Assembly: GCA_001972305.1 (NCBI GenBank)
Contig: BDDD01000082.1
Location: 434,001 to 498,000, forward strand
From: Cephalotus follicularis
Taxonomy: Eukaryota > Streptophyta > Magnoliopsida > Oxalidales > Cephalotaceae
DNA: 64,000 nucleotides
Direction: 5' to 3'
A model generated the notes under the pieces. That model was given only the letters and a program-made list of their open reading frames with translations. It searched no databases and was not told the origin of the DNA. The first letter of the stretch is position 1; every line of letters starts with the position of its first letter. This document shows, piece by piece, positions 1 through 11,241 of the stretch. A program made the position numbers and the translations under genes.

Positions 1-128
1 AAAACAAAAGCTTGGAAAGCTTGAACTTTGGGAGCCAGAAACTTGGACTTGGAGCTACTAGGGAGCTTAAGGCCATTGGTCGGTAAAGCTTAAAGAGGTG
101 GACTTCGATTCCTAACTTGGAATCAAAG

Positions 129-1327
129 GTAGGGATTTTATAAACGTAAATTTGAGTTCAATAATGGTAGATGATCATTTGATGAGATGCATGATGGTTG
201 TGATTTCGCGGACTGTACTATGATGATTGTTTGCCATGTTTAGATAATCTGCTGCACGTGGGGTGTTTTGGAATGATATTGGATTGCATTGCATGTATTG
301 CATGCCTGATTTCTACTTTTGTTTAGGATGAGTTGGAGAGGACGAGGTTCAGGTCTTCTCTAATAGTTGATGCTTAAAGAATAAGCGTCAACGTTTTTAA
401 CTGAAATATGCTATAAACGTTGACGCTTAGAGAAAACGTCGACGCCTTGGTTTGCTGTGCATGGAATGGACATGTGAAACGTTGACGCTTAAGGTTCCTA
501 CCTTAAAGCATCGACGGTATGGTTAAAGCGCTGACAATCAAGGATCCTTACTTTGAAGCGTCGATGCCAAGAGACAAATTGTTAACGCTTAAAACTTCTG
601 GTTAAAGCACTGATGCTAAGGGAATGGTTTGAACATTGACGCTTAGACAGTACTCGTTGACGCGAAAAGAGCCTGTTGCATTTTGAGCATTTGTTTGCTT
701 ACATATTGTTATGGATTGAATTGTTGATTGGATTGTTAACGGTTTATAAATGTTTTATCATTTTGGAAAGTGCATACATGATTTGAAATAAATCATTATT
801 TTAAATGGAATATGATATTTCAAAGGATTGAATTTTCTTTTCAAGGATTGGATTTACATTTTGAACAAATGTAAGTATTCAAGTATTTTATAACTTATAA
901 ACTACTTGAAACGGATTGATTTTTGGATTGATTGCCGGATTGTGATTGGGATTGTTGCCGTATTAGTCGCGTGGCGGAGGTTGCCATTGACGACTAATGG
1001 CGGGTTTGGGCTGTAGGTGCCAGTAGATAGCTAGACACGCCCACACTGGTTACTTAGCCACCGTGCAAGTAACATGGATTGTTGACATGCTTTGAGTTGG
1101 CCGGAGATGGGGCTAAAGTAGAAGTACAATGTCGGGGCCAGGAGATGGCGACGCTCTTCGTATGTATGGATTGATTGATCCTTTGAGGACATGATTATTG
1201 GATTGCTCATATATAAACTATTGCATCATGATGCATTCATTACATGGAATTTATTACTGTTGACCCCAAAATACTTTTATATCTTTCCTACTTAGCCAGT
1301 GGATTCGGCTAACCCTATCAATTTTAG
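129..1327 (+). other. Predicted leader intron inside the LTR
   Basis: The donor AAAG|GTAGGG at 129 follows a hairpin at 107-124 (stem GATTCC/GGAATC, loop TAACTT). The acceptor TTTTAG|ATTGATGC ends at 1327, with CTAAC at 1309-1313 lying in the 3' arm of a TTAGCC/GGCTAA hairpin. The same arrangement recurs in every gypsy LTR family of this window. Splicing itself is inferred from sequence only. Confidence 0.5.
383..666 (+). repeat. Array of GTTGAC/GTCGAC-centred short words
   Basis: About ten loosely spaced copies (roughly every 20-45 bp) of a word like AAACGTTGACGCTTA are present, with variants such as AACGTCGACGCC and AAGCATCGACGG. The spacers are unrelated. The array lies inside the predicted LTR intron. 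Comparable arrays with other flanking bases occur in the other LTRs. Confidence 0.75.
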
Positions 1328-1715
1328 ATTGATGCAGTGGGATCGATATGGACAAGCGTGGAGGAGAATAAATTTGTGATAATGTTAAATGATGGAATTG
1401 TATTTCCTTTTTGAGATTGTTTAAATGTTATTGGTACTTAATGGATTAAGGTATCTTATGGATAATGTTTTGATCATGCTCCGTTTTATGGGCAATTAAC
1501 GATGGAATATTGTATCGTTGTTAAACAAAGAGTAACATGTAGTATGGGATGCACGTTATGTACTTAATTCGACTTATGTTTTATGCTTCCGCAAATGATT
1601 ATGTATGAATGGGAAAGTTTTAAATTTTCCATAATTTTATATAAGATGAATATATGTTGATTGCCACGACCGCCGAGTCTTATATTCCATGTTGTGGAAT
1701 GGGGTGTGACAATAG

Positions 1716-1727
1716 TGGCATCAGAGC
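1716..1727 (+). other. tRNA-iMet primer-binding site
   Basis: TGGCATCAGAGC differs by one base (C for T) from the usual TGGTATCAGAGC complement of plant initiator-Met tRNA. It sits 4 bases after the LTR end. The downstream interior of this element is broken by the E1 insertion at 1797. Confidence 0.85.
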
Positions 1728-2171
1728 TGACCCAATATAACTTCCATGTCGGATACACGGTCATTATAGGTTGACCACGAGCATGTCGTGGTATTTTGTC
1801 ACGCCCCCGTTTTCACGACAAGACAACATATAAAGTGGTAAGGCAATAAACACAAGATAATTCAGCTCATGCGATAAAACGAATAAATAAAAACCTTCAG
1901 TAGCGGAAGCAATAACTTAAACAAGCTGAATTTAAACACGCACCACGCATCTCATACTATGCGATGCCCAACAAGTTTATACAAAACCCAACATAACTGT
2001 CGATCACCCAAACGGAGCGTGATAATACAGTACGAGATAATAATATAACCCATGTTACAAAATCCGATTACATAATCATTGTTCATTAACCCAGTACAAG
2101 AAATAAGAGAAACTACACAGTCTTCTCTCTAAGTCTCCATGCATGCTCCATCTCATATCCATTCCGTCAAT

Positions 2172-3826
2172 CTGTTACAGTAGGGGTTAGCCTTTGTCCT
2201 CACTCGGCTAAGTGAATAAACCCATAAATACAGTTCGAGTCATATGATAATGAGTATCATGAATGAATGCATTATGATGCAGTATAACATGTCATTTTTA
2301 CAGTCATTTTATCTCCGTATGTACATATAAAAATACATACATGTTCACTGTACAAGTATAACTCATAAGTTATATCAACACAAGCAGTAAATATGTCCCA
2401 AAAGGAACCAGACAAACCAATCGTCATGACCGTCGCCACCACCTGGCCCCAACGTCGTGCACTCTTACTCCATCCCCGTTTGCGAACGGTTTTAGAGCAA
2501 GTCCTCCATAAGTTGTTTAGCACGGTGGCTAAACCAACAGCAAGTTACTAGCACAGTGGCTAAGTAATCAACAAGTTATTAGCACGGCGGCTAATAATCA
2601 ACAGGCACAAGTATTGCACAGTACAAGTCAAGCAATAAAATATAATTACTTGATCAAATATATTTGTTTAAAATATATTACTCCGTTCACAAGTTGTGAT
2701 AAGTTATAAAACTTAAAACAATACATTTCTCCGTCTTTGGAAATACTTCCCCAATCATTTCAAAAATATATATATTCATATGTTGTCAAATATACATTTT
2801 CGCACAATACAGTTGGTTTTATAATCAATCCTTTAAAATATTTCTCTGTCTTTGGAAAATACTTCCCCAAACACTTCGAAAATATATATATTCATATGTT
2901 GACAAATATACATTTTCGTACAAAAATGATTATAATAATCATACAAGCTTTTCAAAATGGTTAACCCTTTTTAGAAATCAACCATAATGCAAATCATAGT
3001 AATAATGCAAACATATGCTCAGAATGCATCTAGGTTCATTCCTAGAGTTGTTTCGGGTCTAGCGGGTCCCATTCGAGTGAAATTCCATTAAACAGGGAGA
3101 TAGGCGTCGATGTCTATCCCTAAGGCGTCGATCCTATGTACAATTATTCCCAGGCGTTTTTGGACCAAAGACGTCGATGTCTTTCAAAAGACGTCGATGT
3201 CTTTATGATACGAGAAGGTATCAGTTCGCGAGTCTTGATTCCGAAGGTAGAATCCGGCCTTTTAATCCTTCATGTAAGCGAATCTCACTCTCTCAACGTG
3301 TAAGGCATGCTACTGGTTAACAGGGAATATAACCAGAACATCATTTCATGCATAAAACTTGTAATTCCAAGGGCAATTAACCGACAACCGTAAACACTAC
3401 TGTTCTGTAATACCCAGAAAAGGCGTCCATGTCTCCCAATAGACGTCGATGTCTTTCGCATCCACACACGAAGGCATAACGTTATTGTTATATAAAGCCC
3501 AGAAAAGGCATCGATGTCTTTACTCAAGCATCGATGTCTTTCACGTTTTCGCACGAAGGCATCGACGTCTTCATGTAGACGTCGATGTCTACCCAACCCA
3601 AAACGTTTTCTCCAAAACTTTAACATAGCAAGCCATGATCAAAATCATCCATACACAACCCAGTTCAATATTCATGTAATCTACACATGCATATTAACTC
3701 CGTATCTCAAAGTAAACACCATAACAAGTCCAGAATCAAAATTCAATCATTTGCATGCAAAACACCCATGGTATTCATTAACTTAAAACTCCAGAATGCA
3801 TGTATAAATCTATCACTTTCCCCTAC
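2172..3826 (-). other. Predicted leader intron, E1 left LTR
   Basis: In sense orientation the hairpin GATTCC-TAACTT-GGAATC (3848-3831) is followed by AAAG|GTAGGG (intron starts at 3826). The acceptor is CTAAC, then 15 nt, then CAG|ATTGACGG (intron ends at 2172). The TTAGCC/GGCTAA arms are at 2206-2211 and 2187-2192. Inferred from conservation across LTR families. Confidence 0.5.
3096..3594 (-). repeat. Array of GACGTCGATGTC words, E1 left LTR
   Basis: About ten copies of A-G-R-C-R-T-C-G-A-Y-G-T-C-T, many followed by TTC, are grouped in pairs (near 3097, 3125, 3170, 3190, 3421, 3442, 3507, 3530, 3557, 3578). The array lies inside the predicted leader intron and is kept in the sister LTR. Confidence 0.8.
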
Positions 3827-4154
3827 CTTTGATTCCAAGTTAGGAATCGCACTACCACCAGCACAGTCGAGCCGCAGGTTCAATTGCCGAACCTCTCCCA
3901 GAAACTGTTGAACCGAAGCCGGTTCTCGCCAATTGATCAGTTCTTCACTGCCAAAACCAATCGCCGCTTTCACACTGCACATACAACACATTTCCGTTAT
4001 GTTCGACACATAAAACATTTTCGTTGCCAAAACGCTGGCCGGATTCCGACCGACACAACCAGGCGGTGAAACACCCATCAACGGTTTCCACATTGAACGG
4101 TCTACTCAGAACCGGTCAAGACTCGCCGGGAATCAGCGCCGAACGCTGCGCCAC

Positions 4155-4275
4155 GGCCGGCAGTGAGTCGTGACTCACTGAGTCAACTCGCCGGACCTCC
4201 ACAGGTCCGATCGCCACCCAAAAACACCATATATTCACCAGTCCTACACGTCACTGCCCGTGACTCACCAAGCCG
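4155..4275 (-). repeat. Cluster of TGACTCA/GAGTCA words in LTR leader
   Basis: GTGAGTCGTGACTCACTGAG and neighbouring GAGTCAACTCG and GTGACTCACC give several overlapping near-palindromes on the motif TGACTCA. This is the core bound by plant GCN4-like bZIP factors (family knowledge; binding here is untested). The E1 right LTR repeats the cluster at 10378-10560, and the unrelated copia LTRs have a similar one. Confidence 0.65.
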
Positions 4276-4961
4276 GCCATTTTCGGCCGAATCACGCCTC
4301 ACCGGTGGTCGAAATGGCAAGAGCTAGCCATCTACACCAAAACCCAGGCCACCCGAGACGCTAACGACGCTGGGAAACTCCGGGAGGAGGCGCGACAGTG
4401 GCGGAAAGGAGAAGGAAAAGAAGAGAAAAAGAGAAGAGGGGGAGGACGTTACCGTCGGTTGGAGGCCCTGGGTTGACCGGCGTGCTCTCCCGGTCCGGTA
4501 GCTGGCTCCGATGTCCTCTCTCTCCCTCTGCTCCGGTCTCTCTCCTACTCTCTCTCGCTATCTCTCCCAGATGCAGGCGCACAGAGCGCCTGCTTTCTTT
4601 TCATGCACGGGTGCGTGATGCACCCATGTGTGTGTCTCTCCCCCCTTTATTCTTTTGGCATTTTGCTTTCTCTTTAGTATTTTTTGGTAAAATACTAAGT
4701 TATGGGTCCCGATTTTTCCGTGAATCGTGACATAAATTATCCAAACGACCACCAAAATAATCACAATAATATTGCGAGCATTTGAGCTTTATTGTCGCGC
4801 ATTAAAAAATAATTTTTATTAGCCATCTTAGCCATCTTAGCTAACACGATTACGACTTAAATGCGTAATGCCTTTTTTATTACTCCGGGCTCATTCGATT
4901 TCATCACGACTGCACACGCACCAATATCATAATAATTATTTATGAAATTCGGGGCGTTACA

Positions 4962-4974
4962 TTCTCCACTCCTT
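4962..4974 (-). other. Polypurine tract of E1
   Basis: The minus strand reads AAGGAGTGGAGAA directly before TGTAACGCCCC, the position expected of the plus-strand primer of reverse transcription. It matches the ends of the other two Tekay-type elements here in position and type. Confidence 0.8.
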
Positions 4975-6375
4975 AAAGAAATCTCGTCCCGAGATTCCCT
5001 AGATAAAACATGTGAAGGTAGAATGCCTTCACTTCTTCTTCACGTTCTAAGTGGCTTGCAACCACAGCTCATCCACATCAGACAATTCATAAGCATACGA
5101 TCCATAACCATATGGTTTACGACTGCACAATTCATAACCATACAACTTGTATCCGTTCAATCTGTAACCATACTATATCCATATCACTGGGTCTCCAAGA
5201 ACCCAACACCTTACCCATTATTATTCTGCAACCCCAAATAACTCCAATTAGCACTTATTCAGCTAATCACTTTCAATCTCCCAACAGTAAGGATCCTGCA
5301 CTGGTATATCCAGCACAGCTCCGCAACAGTCATACATCAATCATACTCAAAAGTGCTATAAGCTAGAACTTTAAACAATCACATCATGTCAGCGGAATAA
5401 TCAGTTGAATACATTTCAACTCTTATAATCTCCCGAAAATTGGGCATGAAGTATTCGTTTACAGGACTATGCCCCCTGTAAAGATAACACAATTTATATA
5501 TTCACACTCCCGAAGGAGGAACCAACAGTTCATAATTGGGCTCAGCCCTCAACAAACCACAATTTAGATCCGAATCGTCATTCTAATATGTCAAGTATTG
5601 AATCCATTAAAATCACTCCTAGGATTTCTCGAAATTTCGGCGTGAAGTATTCGTTTATCGGACTCCATGCCACCTGATAAACCACAGTTTATATGTGTTT
5701 GGGGTTTAACGCTCATATCATCACAATCTATATGCTGGGGGCTCCGCCCACACCAGACTACATCACAACTAATTCCAAATATATCATTTGCATGCAAAGG
5801 ACAATCCTTTCAATACCCTCAATAACGGGCTTGATCATATCCAATAACATCATACGCATGCAAAGGATAGTCATGTCAAAACCTCAAAAGAAGGGTCTGA
5901 TCATATCCAATAATATCATACATCAATCAAATGATGCGCTGCCACATGCCGGCAGGTCCAATACATCAACACACATTTATTTTGCAGCACTGCCATAAGC
6001 CGGCAGGTCATATAATATAAATACACTGTCCATCTACATCAACTACCTCATACAACCATAGATCAAAGAATATATATTCTTACGCTGCACTCGGACTGTC
6101 TAACCACTGACACGTCCACTTGAACCTGAACCTGACCCACTTCATTTCATTGAAACAGGTCAGCAACCAATGACTATGTACAATATACATATGCAATGAA
6201 TGTATGTAGAGGTGTAGGGGATTTATATATATATATAATGTCAATCATGTGAGACGCGTACATAGCATAAGCAATGTGAACAATGTCATTTCACATTTAT
6301 ACAAGTCATGACACAATACGTCATCAGTAACTCTACCATATACCGTCATCCGGGGCCTTTAGTCCCGTGTCAATC
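4975..6375. other. E1 interior without coding capacity
   Basis: AT-rich low-complexity sequence dominated by CATA/CCATA words. An imperfect direct repeat about 196 bp apart (both copies contain GAAGTATTCGTTTA, near 5450 and 5645) is followed by shorter duplications (5805-5930, with GATCATATCCAATAA repeated; 5938-6010, with GCCGGCAGGTC repeated) and a short AT dinucleotide run at 6218-6238. No protein similarity is recognised on either strand. Confidence 0.6.
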
Positions 6376-6560
6376 CATGATTGTGCTCTATCCATTACAT
6401 TTCACATCCGTTTATGGTCCATAGCCGTTTACGGTCCCTATCCATTCACAATCCATATCCGTTTATGGCCCACAACCGTTTACGGTCAATACCAATTTAC
6501 AATTCATGTTCGTTACGGCCAACAGCCATTCACGGTCCATATCCGTTCACTCTACTAGGA
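6376..6560. repeat. Short degenerate array with CCGTTTAYGG words
   Basis: About ten units of roughly 15 bp on the pattern CATATCCGTTTATGG / CAACCGTTTACGG, several ending in TCCAT. It shares the CCGTT/AACGG core with the 30-bp array that starts 130 bp further on and may be its degraded relative. Confidence 0.65.
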
Positions 6561-6690
6561 ATCCAGAGGCTAACATGTGTAGTTCACCTCTAACGGTCGA
6601 CTAAATATATATACTGTCCCATACCAGCACATATAAGTAGTTGGCCGCCTCATCAGTTCATTCGCAATCTATTTCGAGCATACACGCAAT

Positions 6691-7200
6691 GCCCATCTAC
6701 TCGATAACAGACCATTCGACCACTATCCTATCGATAACGACCCATTCGATCATTAACCGCTCAATAACAGTTTAAACGATCACTATCCCTCCAATAACGA
6801 TTCATACGATCGCTAACCGCTCAACAACGGTTCAAACGATCACTATCCCTCCAATAATGATTCATACGATCGCTAACCGCTCAACAATGGTTCAAACGAT
6901 CACTATCCCTCCAACAACGATTCATACGACCGCTAACCACTCAACAACGGTTCAAACAATCATTATCCGTCCAATAACGGTACATTCGATCACCAACCGT
7001 TCAACAACGGTCCATATGATCGCTAACCGCTCAACAACGGTTCAAACGATCACTATCCGTCCAATAACGGTACATTCGATCACCAACCGTTCAACAACGG
7101 TCCATATGATCGCTAACCACTCAACAATGGTTCAAACGATTACTATCCGTTCAATAACGGTACATTCGATCACCAACCATTCAAAAATGGTCCATTCCGA
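6691..7200. repeat. 30-bp tandem array, 17 units without indels
   Basis: Seventeen consecutive 30-bp units fit the pattern YAYYAWCCNYTCAAYAAYGR plus a 10-base variable end, usually TTCAAACGAT or TACATTCGAT. Units alternate as a 60-bp dimer in the first half and switch to a 90-bp trimer from 6961. No unit has gained or lost a base, so reading frames stay open by chance (for example 118 codons at 6857-7213 on the plus strand). That ORF is antisense to the element and low-complexity, so it is not called a gene. Nearly every unit carries an AACGG/AACGA-like core. Confidence 0.92.
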
Positions 7201-7654
7201 TACGATGCGATAGATAACGACACGATACGATCGATGATGATACACTAGCCATTCGAAATGACCATTCATATCCTATCTCGATCAACCACTATTCGATACG
7301 AAAAAATTTTCCGACAACACTTACGCCTTCCGGCTCATCCGATCGACCATATAGCCATTACGGCTTATTCGGTGAGTCACTTGACCATTTCAGACTTCAA
7401 AGCACTGACTGTCACTTCATTTGATATATCCCATAGGATTTCGGGAGGTCTGCCTTCTCGAGGTCAGCCTTCCGGGAAAGTCTAGACTGCTCAGCAGCCT
7501 TAGGCGCTATTTCGGAGGATTAAACATTAGCATGATCTCAATCAGAATCAAGATCCATGGAAAACTGGGTAGTTTTACTAAAACAGGGCTATTGGCGTCA
7601 ACACCATCCGTAGGCGTCGACGTAATCACTCTAGGTATCTACGTTCAAATCATG

Positions 7655-7883
7655 CTCTTCCAAAACGGTTCCCATCATGCCGCGCAACATGGTCAGGAAT
7701 AATGTGTTGTGACTATGCTTGTGCGTACAATCGACACACATCCTCCATGTTTGCTGCATTCGCAGCCATCTGCTTCTGGAAGTAATCCGCTATGCGGCTC
7801 ATAAGGTCCGTTCTATCATTCACTTCCATTGGAATACTTTCATTAACGGCTCGAGACCTTCCGCGTTTTCTCCTTCCATCCAT
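7655..7883 (-). pseudogene. Gag N-terminal stub of E1
   Basis: The start at 7883 gives MDGRRKRGRSRAV, the same opening as the two other Gag proteins in this window. MAANAANME...RLYAQA follows, then a TAG stop at 7713-7715, then homologous codons up to HDGNRFGR near 7655, where similarity ends. The Gag core, zinc knuckles and all of pol are missing. The stop falls at exactly the codon where the Tekay-like element (44687) also has TAG and the gag-only element has CAG. The open frame continues upstream of 7883, but conservation marks 7883 as the start. Confidence 0.8.
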
Positions 7884-7972
7884 TTTGTTTCCTATATGGA
7901 ATGACATAATCATTAGGAAAAAATTCACTTAATTTTCAAGAAACTTATCCCAGCTTAGCATATATGGAATAT

Positions 7973-7984
7973 GCTCTGATACCA
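7973..7984 (-). other. tRNA-iMet primer-binding site of E1
   Basis: The minus strand reads TGGTATCAGAGC three bases after the LTR end at 7988. This fixes the element's orientation and makes 7988-11241 the 5' LTR. Confidence 0.93.
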
Positions 7985-8357
7985 CGTTGTCACGCCCCCG
8001 TTTTCACGACAAGACAACATATAAAGTGGTAAGGCAATCAACACAAGATAATTCAGCTCATGCGATAAAACGAACAAATAAAAACCTTTAGTAGCGGAAG
8101 CAATAACTTAAACAAGCTGAATTTAAGCACGCATCACGCATCCCATACTACGTGATGCCCAATAATCCAAACATAACTGTTGATCGCCCAAAACGGAGCG
8201 TGAAATAATAATACAGTACGAGATAATAAAATAACCCATGTTACAAAATCCGATTACATAATCATTGTTCATTAACCCAGTACAAGAAATAAGAGAAACT
8301 ACACAGTCTTCTCTTTAAGTCTCCATGCATGCTCCATCTCATATCCATTCCGTCAAT

Positions 8358-10045
8358 CTGTTACAGTAGGGGTTAGCCTTTGTCCTCACTCGGCTAAGTG
8401 AATAAACCCGTAAATACAGTTCGAGTCATATGATAATGAGTATCATGAATGAATGCATTATGATGCAGCATGACATGTAATTTTTACAGTAATTTTATCT
8501 CCGTATGTACATATAAAAATATATGCATGTTCACAGTACAAGTATAACTCATAAGTTATATCAACACAAGCAGTAAATAGGTCCCAAAAGGAACCAGACC
8601 GTCATGACCGTCGCCACCTCCTGGCCCCAACGTCATGTACTCTTACCCCATCCCTGTTTGCGAACGGTTTTGGAGCAAGTCGTCCGTAAGTTGTTTAGCA
8701 CGGTGGCTAAACCAACAGCAAGTTACTAGCACAGTGGCTAAGTAATCAACAAGTTATTAGCACGGCGGCTAATAATCAACAGCCACAAGTATTGCACAGT
8801 ACAAGTCAAGCAATAAAATATAATTACTTGATCAAATATATTTGTTTAAAATATATTACTCCGTCACAAGTTGGGATAAGTTATAAAACTTAAAACAATA
8901 CATTTCTCTGTCTTTGGAAATACTTCCCCAATCATTTCGAAAATATATATATTCATATGTTGACAAATATACATTTTCGCACAATACATTTGGTTTCATA
9001 ATCAATCCTTTAAAATATTTCTCCGTCTTTGGAAAATACTTCCCCAAACACTTCGAAAATATATATATTCATATGTCGACAAATATACATTTTCATACAA
9101 AAATGATTATAATAATCATACAAGCTTTTCAAAATTGTTAACCCTTTTTAGAAATCAACCATAATGCAAATCACAGTAATAATGCAAACATATGCTCAGA
9201 ATGCATCTAGGTTCATTCCTAGAGTCGTTCCGGGTCTAGCGGGTCCCATTCGAGTGAAATTCCATTAAACAGGGAGATAGGCGTCGATGTCTATCCCTAA
9301 GGCGTTGACGTCTTTACCCTAAGGCATTGATCCTATGTACAATTAGTCCCAGGCGTTTTTGGACCAAAGACATCGATGTCTTTCAAAAGAAGTCGATGTC
9401 TTTCAAACGACGTCGATGTCTTTATGATACCAGAAGGTATCAGTTCGCGAGTCTTGATTCCGAAGGTAGAATCCCGCCTTTTAATCCTTCATGTAAGCGA
9501 ATCTCACTCTTTCAACGTGTAAGGCATGCTACTGGTTAACAGGGAATATAACCAGAACATCATTTCATGCATAAAACATGTAATTCCAAGGGCAATTAAC
9601 CGACAATAGTAAACACTACTGTTTTGTAATACCCAAAAAAGGCGTCGATGTCTCCAAATAGCCGTCGATGTCTTTCGCATCCACACACGAAGGCATAACA
9701 TTATTGTTATATAAAGCCCAGAAAAGGCATCGATGTCTTTACTCAAGCATCGATGTCTTTCACGTTTTCGCACGAAGGCATCGACGTCTTCATGTAGACG
9801 TCGATGTCTACCCGACCCAAAACGTTTTCTCCACAACTTTAACATAGCAAGCCATGATCAAAATCATCCATACACAACCCTGTTCAATATTCATGTAATC
9901 TACACATGCATATTAACTCCGTGTCTCATAGTAAACACCATAACAAGTCCAGAATCATAATTCAATCATTTGCATGCAAAACACCCATGGTATTCATTAA
10001 CTTAAAACTCCAGAATGCATGTATAAATCTATCACTTTCCCCTAC
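8358..10045 (-). other. Predicted leader intron, E1 right LTR
   Basis: The donor AAAG|GTAGGG starts at 10045, four bases after the hairpin 10067-10050. The acceptor CTGTAACAG|ATTGACGG ends at 8358. Length 1688 bp, with the palindrome array 9279-9815 inside it. Confidence 0.5.
9279..9815 (-). repeat. Array of GACGTCGATGTC words, E1 right LTR
   Basis: Same array as in the left LTR, with extra copies around 9300-9420 (GGCGTTGACGTC, GACGTCGATGTC). This copy-number difference between sister LTRs shows that the array gains and loses units after insertion. Confidence 0.8.
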
Positions 10046-11241
10046 CTTTGATTCCAAGTTAGGAATCGCAGTAACACCAGCACAGTCGAGCCGCAGGTTC
10101 AATTGCCGAACCTCTCCCAGAAACCATTGAACCAAAGCCGATTCTCGCCAATTGATCAGTTCTTCACTGCCAAAACCACTCGTCGCGTACACATTGCACA
10201 TACAACACATTTCCATTATGTTCGACACACAAAACATTTCCGTCGACGAAACGCCGGCCAGATTCCGACCGACATAACCAGGCGGCGAAACACCCATCAA
10301 CGGGTTCCACATTGAACGGTCTACTCAGAACCGGTCAAGACTCGCCGGGAATCGGTGCCGAATGCACCGCCAATGGCCGGCAGTGAGTCATGACTCACTA
10401 AGTCAACTCGCTGGACCTCCACAGGTCCGATCGCCACCCAAAAACGCTACATATTCACCAGTCCTACACGTCACTGCCCGTGAGTCGCCAAGACTCGGTG
10501 CCAAATGCCGTGTCTCAGGCGACAGTGAGTCGAGTCGCTGTGTCGACTCATTTAACTGATTCCGGCCGATTCCGACCGAATCACGCCTCACCGGTGGTAG
10601 AAATGGCAAGAGCTAGCCATCTACACCAAAACTCAGGCCACCTGCGATGCTAACGACGCCAGGAAACGCCGGGAGGAGGCGTGACAGTGGCGGCAAGGAG
10701 AAGGAAAAGAATAGAAAAAGGGAAGAGGGGGAGGACGTTACCATCGGTTGGAGGCCCTGGGTTGACCGGCATGCTCTTTCGGTCCGGTAGCTGGCTCCGG
10801 CGTCCTCTCTCTCCCTCTGCTCCGGTATCTCTCCCACTCTCTCTCGCTATCTCTCCCAAATGTAGGCGCACAGAGCGCCTACATTCTTTTCATGCACTGG
10901 CGCGTGATGCGCCCGTGTGTGTGTCTCTCCCCCCTTTATTCTTTTGGCATTTTGCTTTCTCTTTAGTATTTTCTGGTAAAATACTAAGGTATGGGTCCCG
11001 ATTTTTCCGCGAATCGTGACATAAATTATCCAAACGACCACCAAAATAATCGCAATAATATTGCGAGCATTTGGGCTTTATTGTCGCGCATTAAAAAATA
11101 GATTTTATTAGCCGTCTTAGCTAACACGATTACGACTTAAATGCGTAATGCCTTTTTTATTACTCCGGGCTCTATCGATTTCATCACGACTGCACACGCA
11201 CAAATTTCATAATAATTATGTATGAAATTCGGGGCGTTACA

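Larger units (their letters stand above)
1..1711 (+). repeat. Partial 5' LTR of a Ty3/gypsy element (Tekay-like), cut by window edge
   Basis: The segment ends in GGGGTGTGACA at 1701-1711 and is followed after 4 bases by an initiator-Met tRNA primer-binding site, so it is the 3' part of a plus-strand 5' LTR whose start lies outside the window. It shares two short islands with the other gypsy LTRs here: a hairpin plus AAAG|GTAGGG near 107-134, and a CTAAC...AG|ATTGATGC block near 1299-1335. Between them lies an array of GTTGAC/GTCGAC words. The rest is too diverged to align by eye with the other LTRs. No coding sequence is seen. The matching 3' LTR is not in the window. Confidence 0.8.
1797..4961 (-). 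repeat. E1 3' LTR (left copy)
   Basis: 3165-bp LTR. In sense (minus) order it has a GC-rich leader zone rich in TGACTCA/GAGTCA words (4155-4275), a hairpin at 3831-3848, a predicted donor at 3826, an array of GACGTCGATGTC-type words (3096-3594), and a CTAAC...CAG|ATTGAC acceptor ending at 2172. A purine-rich sense tract lies at 4380-4570. The ORFs that cross it are repeated in the other LTR only because LTRs are copies, and none resembles a known protein. Confidence 0.92.
1797..11241 (-). mobile_element. Element E1: complete non-autonomous gypsy LTR retrotransposon
   Basis: Two long direct repeats (1797-4961 and 7988-11241) both run TGTCACGCCCC...GGGGCGTTACA on the plus strand, and the whole is flanked by the 5-bp duplication TATTT (1792-1796 and 11242-11246). 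The primer-binding site at 7973-7984 and the purine tract at 4962-4974 show that transcription runs on the minus strand. The 3.0-kb interior has no protease, reverse transcriptase or integrase: only about 76 codons of a Gag N-terminus, tandem arrays and low-complexity sequence. LTRs longer than the interior and missing pol fit a LARD-like element that depended on Tekay-type proteins supplied in trans. The two LTRs differ at scattered bases and small indels, so the insertion is not very recent. Confidence 0.92.
7988..11241 (-). repeat. E1 5' LTR (right copy)
   Basis: 3254-bp sister of 1797-4961. It is longer mainly through small insertions around 9300-9420 and 10480-10570. It keeps all LTR modules: TGACTCA cluster 10378-10560, hairpin 10050-10067, array of GACGTCGATGTC words 9279-9815, and acceptor island 8358-8398. 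As the 5' LTR it would have driven transcription toward lower coordinates. No TATA box could be assigned with confidence. Confidence 0.92.

Noticed and set aside
4398..4730. Paired ORFs in the purine/CT-rich leader of E1 LTRs (also 10681-11019)
   Set aside because: Simple-sequence composition, present in both strands and both LTRs, no domain.
6857..7213. 118-codon plus-strand ORF
   Set aside because: Open only because the 30-bp units are a multiple of three; antisense to E1 and low-complexity.
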